From the NCBI RefSeq assembly GCF_018139145.2, contig NC_059477.1, forward strand, positions 17,161,522 through 17,225,521: 64,000 nt of DNA, in the 5' to 3' direction. The notes beneath the pieces are model-generated. The model saw only the letters and a program-made list of their open reading frames with translations. It did no database searches and had not been told where the DNA came from. The stretch is from Gymnogyps californianus. Taxonomy: Eukaryota; Chordata; Aves; Accipitriformes; Cathartidae. Shown in pieces: positions 48,101-59,330 of this stretch (positions are counted from its first letter, which is position 1; every line of letters starts with the position of its first letter). The position numbers were made by a program, and so were the translations under genes.

Positions 48101-51100
48101 CGTACCCAAACCAAAGCAAGGAAAAGGCTTTCAAATACACACGCAGATCAGACCATAGCCCAGCACATCATATTTTGCATATTTCATAAAGGTATCACAC
48201 GTACGTTTGCATGTAACAATCTGAACACACTGTTTACAAAGATATTTGGTATCTCTACAAGAGAAAGCAATTAAGACTCGTGTAGCTAATGGGGCAGGAG
48301 TGGATTTGCTCTCTCGTTCTGCCCAGCGAGGCTGGCTGGGAGCTGCAGGAGCTGCTGAGCTGCAAACACTGCTGTAGTTCCTCCCATGCTCTGTCCCTCC
48401 GCTTCATACAAGGCTCCCAATTGTTTTGTGCCACTCTGTGCTGCACTGGTACTCCAGATGAACTGTGGGACCACATGGCAACTAGGAGTACAGCAGTACA
48501 GACAGCACGGTCTGCTCGCGTGGCCAGAGCACTCAGTTGCCACAAGCAACAAGCAGCGTTAAAATGTTTGCTTTACATTGCCTGGGAATTTCCCCCTCCA
48601 TAAAGGGCTGTATATAACAATCTTGCTTTTCTTTCTCTGCTTCAGCCTCACAATTTTGGTTCTAAGATTAGCTTTCTCAGCAATTTTAGAAACATTTTTA
48701 AACTGAGTTTCTTGAAGAGACACATTCCCTCTACGTGATCATGTCTCCAAAGTCGTAAACACACATGCATACAGCTATGTTTTCTGACAGCAGCCCTTAC
48801 CTACCTGCTACAGAGACCTGCCTGTGCGTGGTTGTAGGTTGGGAACCCAAGGCGACTTTCTCAGAAAAAAAACTTACATTGGTGTGATTCCATTTCCAGT
48901 GCTCTTAAAAGAAACTCCTTCTTTGTTTTAAAGGCCTTTTAAAATAATCTACTTCCCTGCACAAGATTCAGAATTAAGAATAAAACGATAGAAACCCTGG
49001 TTGAAATTTATAATTGCAAAGTTCAATACTGTAAAATCTGGGGAACTAAATAGTTCATATTAAACAACTTCCCCACAGCCTTGCTCAATGTTTAAATGGA
49101 AACCAAGTGGGACAATCTGAGGCTAGAGCAGAGGGAGCAGCAGAGGGTTGTTTTGTTTTTCACTTCTCCTTGTTTTATTTTTTTGTGTTTTCTACCTGTG
49201 AAAGTGTCAGAAAGCCCCCCCCGTGGCCATGAGGCATCATTTCTAACTTCCTTGAGCAGTGACCAACCCAAGATGCTCCAGATCTGCACTTACCCAAAGG
49301 GGCTGGCAAGCGTTTAAAATGCAAGCAAGGTTTCTCGTTAGAAATAACTACAAATCAGGAGGTCAGAACAGGAATGTCCTGGTGAGAGAGCGAGCACTGG
49401 TTACAGCTTATTTATGTGTACAGGAATTCAATTGGGATTGACCTGGGAACCCACCAACATTGTTGTGATAGGGTAACTTAGGAGAGAAAGGCTTTCCAAG
49501 CCTTAGAGCTGCAGCGCCTGTCCGGTCACTAGGTCTGCATGCTCCCCAGGAAACAACAGCTTGTTTGCATCTAGTACCACTGAACGTGGCAAATAAGGCA
49601 CTCTGAAGGGTGCTGTGGCTAGACTCACGGCGGGTGGATGTGATAGTAATGCCTATTTTGTGTTTATGATCCAGGACAGGCTTACAAACTGGCATCTGGC
49701 CACACTAGACGACAACTAAGTAAAAACTAATTCCTTCAATCTACTTTACTGCTAGTGAAAAATGGATTTGTTTATATAGGAAAAAAAGGGAGAGACAGTA
49801 AATTCTTGACTTTGTAGGGAACCTGGTAACAGTTCTTTCCTGCTAGGTGAACAGAGCTCCTGACTTCTCACACGATGTGGAGTTTTACAACCATCATCAT
49901 CATGTTTATGAAAGGGACTGAGAAGACCACTGTGCTATTACTTTTTGTACTTGACTTTCATTGTGTTAGTTTTGCTTCAGTATTACTTTTTTGATCTCCA
50001 GCCATCACCACCTTAAGCCAATACTTGCAGAGTGAGAGAGGAAATGGCGAGTTGTTCTAGTCAAAAAACCTGCAGCACCCTGGCTGCTGGCAACTTCGTT
50101 TCCCTACTTTTATGATTATCATCTGTTACTTAGAGCGAGACTAGCCTTTGCAGAGGACAAGAAGAGGAGGGTCTAGAGAGATTCTTGTGGGTCTTTCAGA
50201 TCCTTTTACAGCTGTTGTTTTAAAAGGATCTATGACCTGCAGAAATCCATCAGAAAGACCGAAATACAGGCAGATGCAAAAGCTGCCTGAAAGATTTCTT
50301 TACATAGACATTTCTTTCTCTTTGTTTTCAAGGCATTTAGCAACAGCATTTTATTCTTGTAAATATGGCAGGTAGATGGAAATTTTTCTATTTTCATACA
50401 GCTTTTCACCTTCATAAATCTGGAAATGATGTGCCACTTGCCAACTCCAAATGAAAATGCAACCTTCTGTTCCCTCTTGAATAATATTATCTGTATCTAT
50501 AGTACAGGCTACAGGAATGGGGGAAAGCAAGCTAATTAAGACTTTCTTCTCACTCTATGATACTAAAGCAAACTGCAGATAGATACATTAAAAATACTCC
50601 CTTCACAGTACTTTGCATGTTATATAAAGTCCTGGGAATGAATCGTCTTCAGATGGATGATATTTTTAAATTACAAGCTAAAATGAAAAAAGTTTCTGAT
50701 GGCATTCACATAGTTCTGTGAAGCAGACCCTGCTCAGGCTTCAGCTTTGGGCTCAGCATTTAAGTTACTGACTCTGTCAATCACCAAAGGGCCGTGGGCT
50801 CTTTCTTGTCTCCTTGGGCTTGTCGACAGCAGCTTCTCAAGTTCGCAGTGCCCTGATGCACCACCTACACAAACAGATGTACACAAAACATTTAAAGTAG
50901 TAAGATAATTTGAACTGTGTTTTGGAAATAAACACAAATAAGCTTTTCCTTACTGGATGAGAACAAAATTGTCAAGGAATATTTTAAATGTTGTTACAAG
51001 TATATTTATTTAATTATTCCTTCCTGGTTTTCCTTTTTCTTACTGAAACCATTTTTATTCAGTTCCCTGGTGAAACTACTAAAAACTCAGCCTTTGGGAC

Positions 51101-54100
51101 ACCAGAATGGGCCATCTCTTACATCACCAGAGAAGACACAAGCAAAAGAAAGGGCTTCACAACCAAAGTGTCTAGTGTGAGATAGATATGCTAACATCTG
51201 CCCTCCTAGATCTCTCTCTTTGTATTAGCTAATATCTAGCAGTTTCAGTGGAATCTTTCAAATCTTGACGATGCTGTGCGATGTCACAAGCTGTGAGTCA
51301 TCAGTCTCTTTTTCCAGTAATAGACCTGGGTGAGCTCAGGGTCTGTCTGACCCCTGGTTTACCAGGTTTTCTGTCATATAAGACACAGGAGATGAAAAGA
51401 TTCTGATTTGTTTAGATATGTTACCTAGTTCACTGGAATTGCTTGTGTTTCAGACACAAACAAACTTTCCTGCAACTAGCTGGAGATGTCACATGGCAAA
51501 TTTCTGTTCATCTACTCATCCTAGAACTGTCATTTTTTGCATGTTCTGTAAACCCCTAATTCCCTCCCTCCCTCCTTCCCTCATTTCCCCACCACCACCT
51601 TTATAAAGTAGCATTCTGCTTTCCTGTGTTGCTATGACAACATTTACACTTGCCTTTTGAAGGCAAAATATGCGGCTTCCTTCCATATTTTTGTCAGCAT
51701 GCTCTTGTGTTAGAGGGACACACAGGGGAATGAAGGCAATCGCAGATAAAGCTTTAAGCAGCAGGCTGCAACTCTATTTCTCAACTTAAAGGGCATTTAA
51801 GTGGGTCTAGCACATATTTACCTATGATATAATTCCTCAGTGTACCCCTAAGACAGATTCAGTCAGTTTAGTCTTCTGAATCTTCTTCCTCAGTGCAAGA
51901 GAAAATTAAAGGAGAAACAGTGAAAACTTCAGACCTGCCTCTCTCTCCTGCCTCCTCTCATGCAGGCAGAAAGACCACCAGCAAAATTCACAATGGCCTT
52001 TACTTCTAGGACTTGTCAACTAATTCCAGAGAGGGAGAGCAGCTAAAAGGAACTGAAGGTTAAAAAAGGATGCAAGTTACTTTTTATATTACTCAGGAGG
52101 CAGAAACAAAGAGAAAAAGCCCTTTCCTTTGCCCTCCAGCTGCTCAGAGGAAGGCCTTTATGAATGTAGCACATTGCATTGTAAAATATAGGAACTAATG
52201 CTTGCACCTGATAAGAGTGACAGTTGGTTATACGGGCAGAGAGGGGTGCTGTGCTCCAGCTCCCAACAGAATCCTTGGTGCCACTACCTTGCCGATGACT
52301 TTCCGTATTATGAACAGATCAACAGAACTCTGCCTCTGCACAGGTCTAGAAGCTGGCTGGCAGCTAATCTACAGCAGAGGTAAAGAAAAATTCACCTCCA
52401 CAGACAAAGCCTCTGCAAGAGGTTTTGAAACGATTGGGTCTTTATTAGAAATGGCAGGAGCTATAAAATGCCTTCCTTCACCAAGCGCCTGGCTCTCCTA
52501 TTTAAGCCACAGGACCTGAGTCAGATAAGTCTTACGGGCTGCAGCACTCTCTGTTTGGAACATAAAACAGATGGAGACATCACATTCCCTCAAAGCAACA
52601 GAGATAGGCTGGCTTAGCTGATGCTTATTTCAGATCTCTTTAAAATCCTACAGGAGAAGATATGCAGCAGATATATCTCTATATTTCTGGCACTGTTAGC
52701 AGTCTGAACTGCCTCTCCTTACTCAGGCTGTGGGAGCATTGTCCTTTTTTTAGCAGAGCGTACCTCTGCAACACGTTAGCTAAAGGAAAAGCTTGTGCTC
52801 ACTGAGCGTGGGAAAACACTGAACTCTGAATACTGCTGACAAGATGCTAAACCATGTCAACAGACTATGGAACAAATACCTTTGCAAACAAAATGTACTG
52901 CATTTAAATAGATTGTTAATATGTTCTTCAGTGTATAATGGTGTCAGCTGAGTGGGCTTAGAAAACACTGCAGTCAGAACTAAGTCCTACAAGAAGCGTG
53001 AAACTCCAATATTAATCTAGCTTGTATGAGCATGCCATGAACTCAGGGGGAACCACAAGGGCCTCTCTTGCTCCAGCACTGAACCCTGTATTTTCCAGTA
53101 ATTCCCTGTCACGCCCACTTTCAGAGATATCTTTCAGCAAAATGCAATCCACATAGACTTTAGAAGGCAGATAAATACACTGAAAATTATCAACATAGAA
53201 CAAACATGATTTAGCATGCTCGGAGGCCAAATCAAGTTTGCGCAACACTGGCAACAGCTCCACTTTTGACAGAGAGGCTGGCTACTGGCGATGTCTCTTC
53301 AGCACCCATCTCCAACCGTGGAGAAGCAACATAGCAAAACAAGAAACAGAAGGTGGCTACAACTGTCTTGGAGGGAACCTGATGATCTCCATCCCCAAAC
53401 CCTGAAGTGTAAATCACAGCTCCGCTTCTCAGTTCCATTTTGATCGCCCTGTGCTATTCGATCAGTAACAGCTACTACTCTCTGCATCTGCTTTGTGGCA
53501 TCCAAATTGTAACCACTGTCAGCTTCTTAATGTTTGTATTATTTTTTTATCTAAACTTGTATGTTACAACTGACTCAATATCTAACCCTCCACCATGAAG
53601 GACAATGATCTGAAGAACTCAGCTTTGCTACAAATTTACAGGGCTTAAATCAATTTCCTTGTTCATGCTACTGAAAACCTGGGAGTTACAAAGACATTAA
53701 TGAAAGAGGCAAGTTTTGGCACACATCATTGGTGTATGCTGCACAAATGATGGGAAGACTAGTTCCTGTGTAACACAAGAACTCAAAGGAAAAGGCAGGT
53801 GGAGTAGGAGCCTCTCAGTTTCCAGACCTTTAGTCTTTCAGAAGGCCGTTCCCTCACACAGTCATTTTTGTCCTCACTGGAGAGCAGAGGGCAGCTCTGT
53901 TAGGGCGCAGTCCCACATGCACCAGCAGCAGGAGCACCCTGGTGCCCACACAGCAGCGGAGACGAGACGCAGCGTAATCCCACTGCGCCTCAGTCCCGCT
54001 CCCTCTTTTCCAACACGCTTTTATGTCTCTGCACAGATTGACTGTGGCACATTTATATCCAGCAGCGTTCCTCTACGGCAGGGGATTCTTTGTTGTGAAT

Positions 54101-56699
54101 TTATGGCTGGATTATGTCCCTCTTTAAGCTACCTCATAGGACAAAGCAGCTGTAACACATGGTCCTCATAGCACTCCCGCACTGGAAGCAGGCGTGAGCG
54201 ATGGGCAGTAGTCTCACCCAGCCTCCGTTATGTTTTGTCACAACAAACCCCTCTAATGTGGTAAGAAAATTTAGGCAACACCCTTTTCCCTGAGGTAAGC
54301 AGTTTTAAAGCTCGTATTTCAGCCGAGCGGTGTAAGAAAAATAGGAAATGAAATATGCACTTCTTCTGAAAGCGTATTTTCAAAATTTGAGCTGTATGCA
54401 CAGTTTTGGTTTGTGTTGCATCATTCCTGTTTAAAACTCTGTTTTAAAAAATCCACAGAATAAGTATACAACAGCCAAATTTGGGGTTTTTTTGCTGACT
54501 CCTCAGTGATATTGCTGCGTGTATGCAAATAAGGGTATATTTATTTGTCCATGGTGCTCTCTCTCAGCACATTTTTCTGTCTCAAGAGAGCAGTCTCAGA
54601 ATTTTAAGTTTTCTAAATCAAATAATAATAAAAAAATACTTCAAGCTAGGGACAGTAAGGATTACTAGCTCATGCTAAGTTCCCAAATCAGAAGTGCTAG
54701 CTGCTGTACTGCCCTGTGGCCACATAACACCGTGTGTATATTCCTAAAACACTAAATGATCTGTACCTGTAGCTCCTATCAAGCTTATACAGTAAGATAT
54801 CGCTTTTGTTCTGATTGATGTAAAACGTCGGTCTGGAGACACGCACATGGATGCAGAGGTTACAGTCGGCGAATGCCTATCCCAGTTAGGGCGTGTTGGT
54901 TTCTGTTCTGTTTTTAATAATAATTTGGTTGCTTTGTTTTGGTTTTAAGACCCAAACAATGAAACTTCACCCATCAGCCATGGAAACCAGTTCATAGCCT
55001 GACATCTTCTGTGACAAGGGCTCTCTTGATTTTCAGTCTTAATTTTCTTTCCTTTAATTTCTACTTCTTAATTGGAGTAGTGTATGACATGCTAACTAAT
55101 TTCTCTCCGTCATTCGGCTGTAGTCCTGCACATATTTATACACATGATTAACTTTGTTATCACAAGGAATCTGAAATGAAGGTGGTAAAGCAATAAATGT
55201 GTATACATGCATAGTGTGTTGGGGATCTGAACCTCCTGAAATATCTGTTGACTCAGACAGCTATAATGTCCTTAAAGACTGCATTGTCAACCTACATATT
55301 TTGCCTAGGTTAGTCTCCTTTCTGAAAGCAGTCCATCCAGATCATTAATCATGTAGTAACTTTTCCCTGTTAAATATCCAGTCTTTTCAGTTAATTAAGT
55401 ATCAGAATATGAACACGATATTCTAGGTCTGATTTCTTCACATCTGTCCATTATCATATAAGACTCATTCACACGGTTTGTCACAACCATTGATGTACAT
55501 GCATGTTCAGAAAGATACAGCTCCCAACTGGAAATGCTCCTGGCGGTGAACAGCATATGTTCCATTTTATGACACTGGAATGGATGTGCATTGCTCAAAA
55601 ATTTTTCATACTTTTATGCAACTTAAAGCCTTTCTCTCAAATAAGAGCACTAGAAGTTCCAGAATTTTGTGATGTTTTCCTTATGCAAAAAAAGCGTAAG
55701 GAATAAATAAATAAATAGGAAGTGCAAGAATATTAAATAAGAGCAGGGTAATCACTTTGAGCACAGGAAGAATTAAATAAACAAATAAAACCTTATTTAA
55801 CCCTCATTCTCACACACTCCTAATATCTTTCTCAAACACAGATGATCTGACATTAATGTCCAACAAAATCCAGGCTCTCTACAAAGTGCAGTGCAAAATT
55901 GACAGCCATCCCTAGGATTCAGCTGATATTTTCATTGGACAAGAGCAAAAAAGAAAGTTGCATGAACTCTCACCACCACTGTAGCCCCTGCAAGCAATAG
56001 CAGGTGGAAAGTCTTAGAGCAAATACAGTGTTGTCTTTTTTAATCGTGATTCTTCAACACATTATAATACATTTAAGTGCTGTGCTTGCTCTTTAAGACG
56101 GCCTCATCTTGATAATCAATGTAGCCAGTCTAGTGAAGTGCCACTTCCCTGCTGTGAGAAAACACAATTCTTCTTACTGCCACAGCCCCCTGCTGACATG
56201 TTTTACAACATTTAAGCAGGAAACTGTTAAACCTTACTTCTCTTTTTTCCCTCTGTGCAGACAGAAATCTTCTTTCCTGCTGGTTTCTCACTTGAATTAA
56301 GAGCCGTTAAGATGTGCCCTGGCTTTTACCCTGAGCATTGCCCTAATTTTAACCTTGTGCAACGGTTATCTTAATTTTACTCAGATTTTTAAAACTGACT
56401 CATTCAGCAAGACAAACTTGTGACACTGTCTGGTAAAAGAATAGATTTCCAATAAGCACGGTGAAAAGGTCACCTATGCCAAGTTTTCTTCAGAGGCAAG
56501 CGGGAGGCAGCTTCAGTACATTTACTTACAAACCACATCGAGTGAGTGCAGGGCATTCTTGTTGCTGTAAAGAATGCAAAAAGCAAAGAGGCTGGACTTG
56601 GAAATCTGCATCTGCAACGTCAAGCACACATTTTCATGCCATGAGCCCCACTTCTCACCAGCAGCACTTTTAAAGAAGGAAGGGAAAAATGAAGTTAAA
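45166..56699. other. Long non-coding unique stretch
   Basis: About 11.5 kb with no gene or repeat family recognised. The largest frame (53716-54171, + strand, 151 codons) and those near 48255-48603 (both strands, about 100 codons) occur in GC-richer patches and resemble no known protein. A small CT-rich run lies near 51562-51586. Confidence 0.5.
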
Positions 56700-57180
56700 A
56701 GGGGCTGATAGCTCCGTCAAGCTGAATAAGCACCATTAATAGATGTTAAAGTTTACGACTGGGAAGCTGATACAGGTGCAAGTTTTATGAGTTTTAAATT
56801 TTACTTTGACATAATGAGTAAAGTTAAAGCCGGAGGCTTTTCTGCCATTATGAGAGGCTGTCAGTGAGCATTGTAACATAATTAGTTTTGATGCAGCAAA
56901 TCAGCAAAGCCACTACTGGTTATGACCTCTGCCAAGAGCATGAGAGCGCCAGACAAATGAAGCTTAAGATGTTATTAGTTGTTCTGTTGCAAAGTTCCAG
57001 ATAAAATATGACAGGATGTTGTTGCTTGACTTCAGCATCAGTTCTCCAGATGGCACTCAGCACTGGCTTGTAGCGAGGCTCGCAGGGAGGCTGCCACATT
57101 GTCTCTGTCAAAACGAAAGTTTTCCAATTACAAAGAGATAATGCGAAGAGATGCAAACTTAATCTCCTGAACGAAAGGTT
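56700..57180. promoter_or_regulatory. Candidate conserved non-coding element
   Basis: About 480 bp, repeat-free and without open frames. It contains homeodomain-like TAATTAG (around 56878), AAAGTTAAAG, CAAATCAGCAAAG and similar sites. It lies about 1.4 kb from the start of the CpG island and could act on it. Conservation has not been tested. Confidence 0.25.
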
Positions 57181-58062
57181 GCAAGCTGTGTAATAGCAGT
57201 TGAGGGGAGAGATTTCGCATAGTTCACTTGCTTTAAATACTGCTGTTCAGGAAAGCTTTATTATCCTGCCCAGTAAAACAAAGAAATCAGATGCACTTGA
57301 CTCTGTGCGTTAGGGCAGCTGCGGCTGGACACAGCCGTGCCACAGCCGCTCTTGTGGAATTAGTGGGTCTGATCCTCCTGCTGGGCTGTTGGTGTAAATC
57401 AGGAACAGATGCCCCTGAGATAAAATGGCGTAAGATGGATCAAAAAGGAAAAATAAGGACCTTTGAACCAGCTGAGAGTTGTTCACTTACTTTTATTTAG
57501 TGGTAGACCAGGTAACTTCTGCCAGTTTGGTTGAGGGAAATAATGTATTTACTTTCTCAAATTTTTATGAAATCTTTAGTGGAAAAAAGAAACAGAATGT
57601 TATGCAAGTGGTGAGCTTACAGGATTTGACACTGATGTTCTGAAATATTATCTTCATACTTATAGTGCTGTGCCAGGCATGCTGAAGTTATTCAGTAGCC
57701 ACAGTGACAGAATGACAGGTTAATGGCGTGATAACCAGCAGAAACAGCATCTCCCCTAAAGATCATTTTGAGCTGCTGGGAAGCATCGGGAATTGTATAA
57801 AGGCTAGAAAATACAGTAAAGAAACTCTCCTCCACTTGATCCATGTATGTAAAGAACTGCTGAATGAATGTACCACATCCAATTTTAAAAGCTCTCAGTA
57901 GTATAGCTTTTATATATCACTCAGTATCACTGAGGGAATCACAACTGTGCTTTTCAGGGTGTGAGTGTCCTCTTCCATCTGATGCTCTTCTGACATTTGA
58001 AAGCAACATGTTTCAGGAACTTTATTTGAAATACTTCAACACAAGACATTCCCTTTAAGCAT
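57181..58062. other. Non-coding unique DNA upstream of the CR1 and CpG island
   Basis: No gene is recognised. Short frames only (69 codons at most, 57291-57500). Confidence 0.5.
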
Positions 58063-58275
58063 AAGAGAAAATCTTCATCCTGTGAGGGTGGTCAAACACT
58101 AGTACAGGTTGCCCAGAGAGGTTGTGGAGTTGCCATTCCTGGAGATGCTCGAAGCCTGACCAGGCTGGGCAGTGAGCAGCCAGCTCCAGCTGACCCAGCT
58201 CGGGCCAGGTGCGGGACCGGACCAGCTCTGGAGGCCCCTTCAGCCCCAACCATTCTGGGTTTCTATGAGTCTATT
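58063..58275 (+). mobile_element. CR1 LINE 3' fragment, sense on the plus strand
   Basis: It begins with the decayed coding end (AATCTTCATCCTGTGAGGGTGG, then CAGGTTGCCCAGAGAGGTTG and GTGGAGTTGCCATTCCTGG) and continues through a 3' UTR to GGAGGCCCCTTCAGCCCCAA, then CCATTCTGGGTTTCTATGAGTC. The order matches CR1 ORF2 codons for the region before the stop, then the CR1 tail. It is about 210 bp, 5'-truncated and moderately diverged. It sits only ~250 bp from the CpG island. Confidence 0.92.
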
Positions 58276-58529
58276 CAAATTATCATCCACTAAAAATTAT
58301 CATCCATCGACAAAGCCATTTAAAAAGAAAGCCAAAATAAATTTTAAAAGAAAGTCACATTCTCTATCTGATTAGAGGGATGTACTTTTAACACATAGGA
58401 AAATATGTAAATACAGGCAAGCAATATCAAAACATAAAACAGCAGGATTATTTGCGATTCCCTGATTTCTAACTAAAACAAAACTACCCGAACAGCCCCA
58501 CCAGCACAGAAAGGGAGCTGACTTCTGCC
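58276..58529. other. Short non-coding gap between CR1 and CpG island
   Basis: AT-rich, no features. The transition to GC-rich sequence occurs at about 58490-58540. Confidence 0.5.
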
Positions 58530-58809
58530 GGCGCACAGGCCGGCACCGCAGCAGCCACACACGGCTTTGGCCGCCTGCATCTTCCCGTAGGGACGCCGAG
58601 CGCTGTGCGTGCATGCACAGAGAGGGCTCAGTCCCGCCGCCGCCGGCAGCCCGGCCTGGGCCACGCCAGCGCCGGGGCCTCCCCGCGCCGGCGCCCCCCC
58701 AGCTCCCCCGAGCGCCCCCGGCCCTCGCTGAGCCGCCGCCGCCGCCGCCCGGCATAGCGCGCCCCCGCCGTCGCGGCAGCCCCACCTAGCGGGCAGCGCC
58801 CGGCCGGGC

Positions 58810-58821
58810 GGGGGGGGGGGG
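58810..58821. repeat. G12 homopolymer in the CpG island
   Basis: Twelve consecutive G between GGCCGGGC and CCGCCGCGC. Such runs form G-quadruplexes and are also prone to length error in assemblies. Confidence 0.9.
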
Positions 58822-59195
58822 CCGCCGCGCATGGCGGAGCCCTGCGCGCTTCTTCCGCCACGTCTGAGCGTCCGGCTGATTCGTATCTTTCCCACCCAAG
58901 GGGGGAAAAAATACCCCGAAAACTTCCCCGCGCAGAGGCGCCCGGCTCAGCCTGCGTGTGCTCGGCAGCGCCTCACCGAGCCCCCAGCAGCCGGTTTTAT
59001 TGCAAACCCGCACCCTTTATTTGGCACTTCCATGCTGCCCCCCGCCTGGATGCTCTGTGGCGCTGCCCGCTGCTCGCTGTCCGGGACGTGGGGGCAGCCC
59101 TTCCCACGGGGGTTGCAGCAGCCACGGCCGAGCGGGGCACCGGGGCGGCCTTCCTGCCTAGCTCTCACCGGGGCACTGCTGGGGAAGGGGAGGGG

Positions 59196-59249
59196 GAGGC
59201 GGAGGCAGAGGCAGAGGCAGAGGCAGAGGCAGAGGCAGAGGCAGAGGCA
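59196..59249. repeat. (GAGGCA)n hexanucleotide microsatellite, nine units
   Basis: One GAGGCG followed by eight perfect GAGGCA units, flanked by GGGAGG-rich sequence. It lies within the CpG island. Frames through it would read Glu-Ala, Arg-Gln or, on the minus strand, Leu-Cys dipeptides. Translation is not supported. Confidence 0.95.
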
Positions 59250-59330
59250 GAGAGGGGGCTTTTCCCTCTTTCTGGCTTTAAAAAGGCCCGGTGATACTGA
59301 AGCTGTGTGAGGTGGGGGTAGGAGGGAGAC

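Larger units (their letters stand above)
58530..59330. promoter_or_regulatory. CpG island, probable promoter and first exon of an unidentified gene
   Basis: This is the only dense CpG region outside the LTR, with many CGG/GCC repeats, GGGCGG-type Sp1-like boxes (58804-58812, 59139-59146) and a YY1-like ATGGCGG (58831-58837). Overlapping open frames exist on both strands: plus 58831-59310, minus 58473-58895, 58628-58861 and 58947-59339. They are expected from composition and none resembles a known protein. Donor-like sites GTGAGG and GTGAGA on the minus strand (at 58976 and 59168) are stronger than plus-strand candidates, a weak hint of leftward transcription. No second exon could be linked. 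The island strongly suggests a transcription start; gene, strand and coding content remain unknown. Confidence 0.7.

Noticed and set aside
53716..54171. 151-codon plus-strand frame
   Set aside because: No family resemblance, and it lies in a short GC-richer patch where long frames arise by chance.
58473..58895. 140-codon minus-strand Gly/Ala/Arg-rich frame in the CpG island
   Set aside because: Composition-driven, with no domain and competing frames on the same strand.
58831..59310. 159-codon plus-strand frame beginning MAEP in the CpG island
   Set aside because: The ATG has only partial initiation context, the frame runs through the hexanucleotide microsatellite, and several frames on the other strand are equally open. 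It is kept only as part of the CpG island entry.
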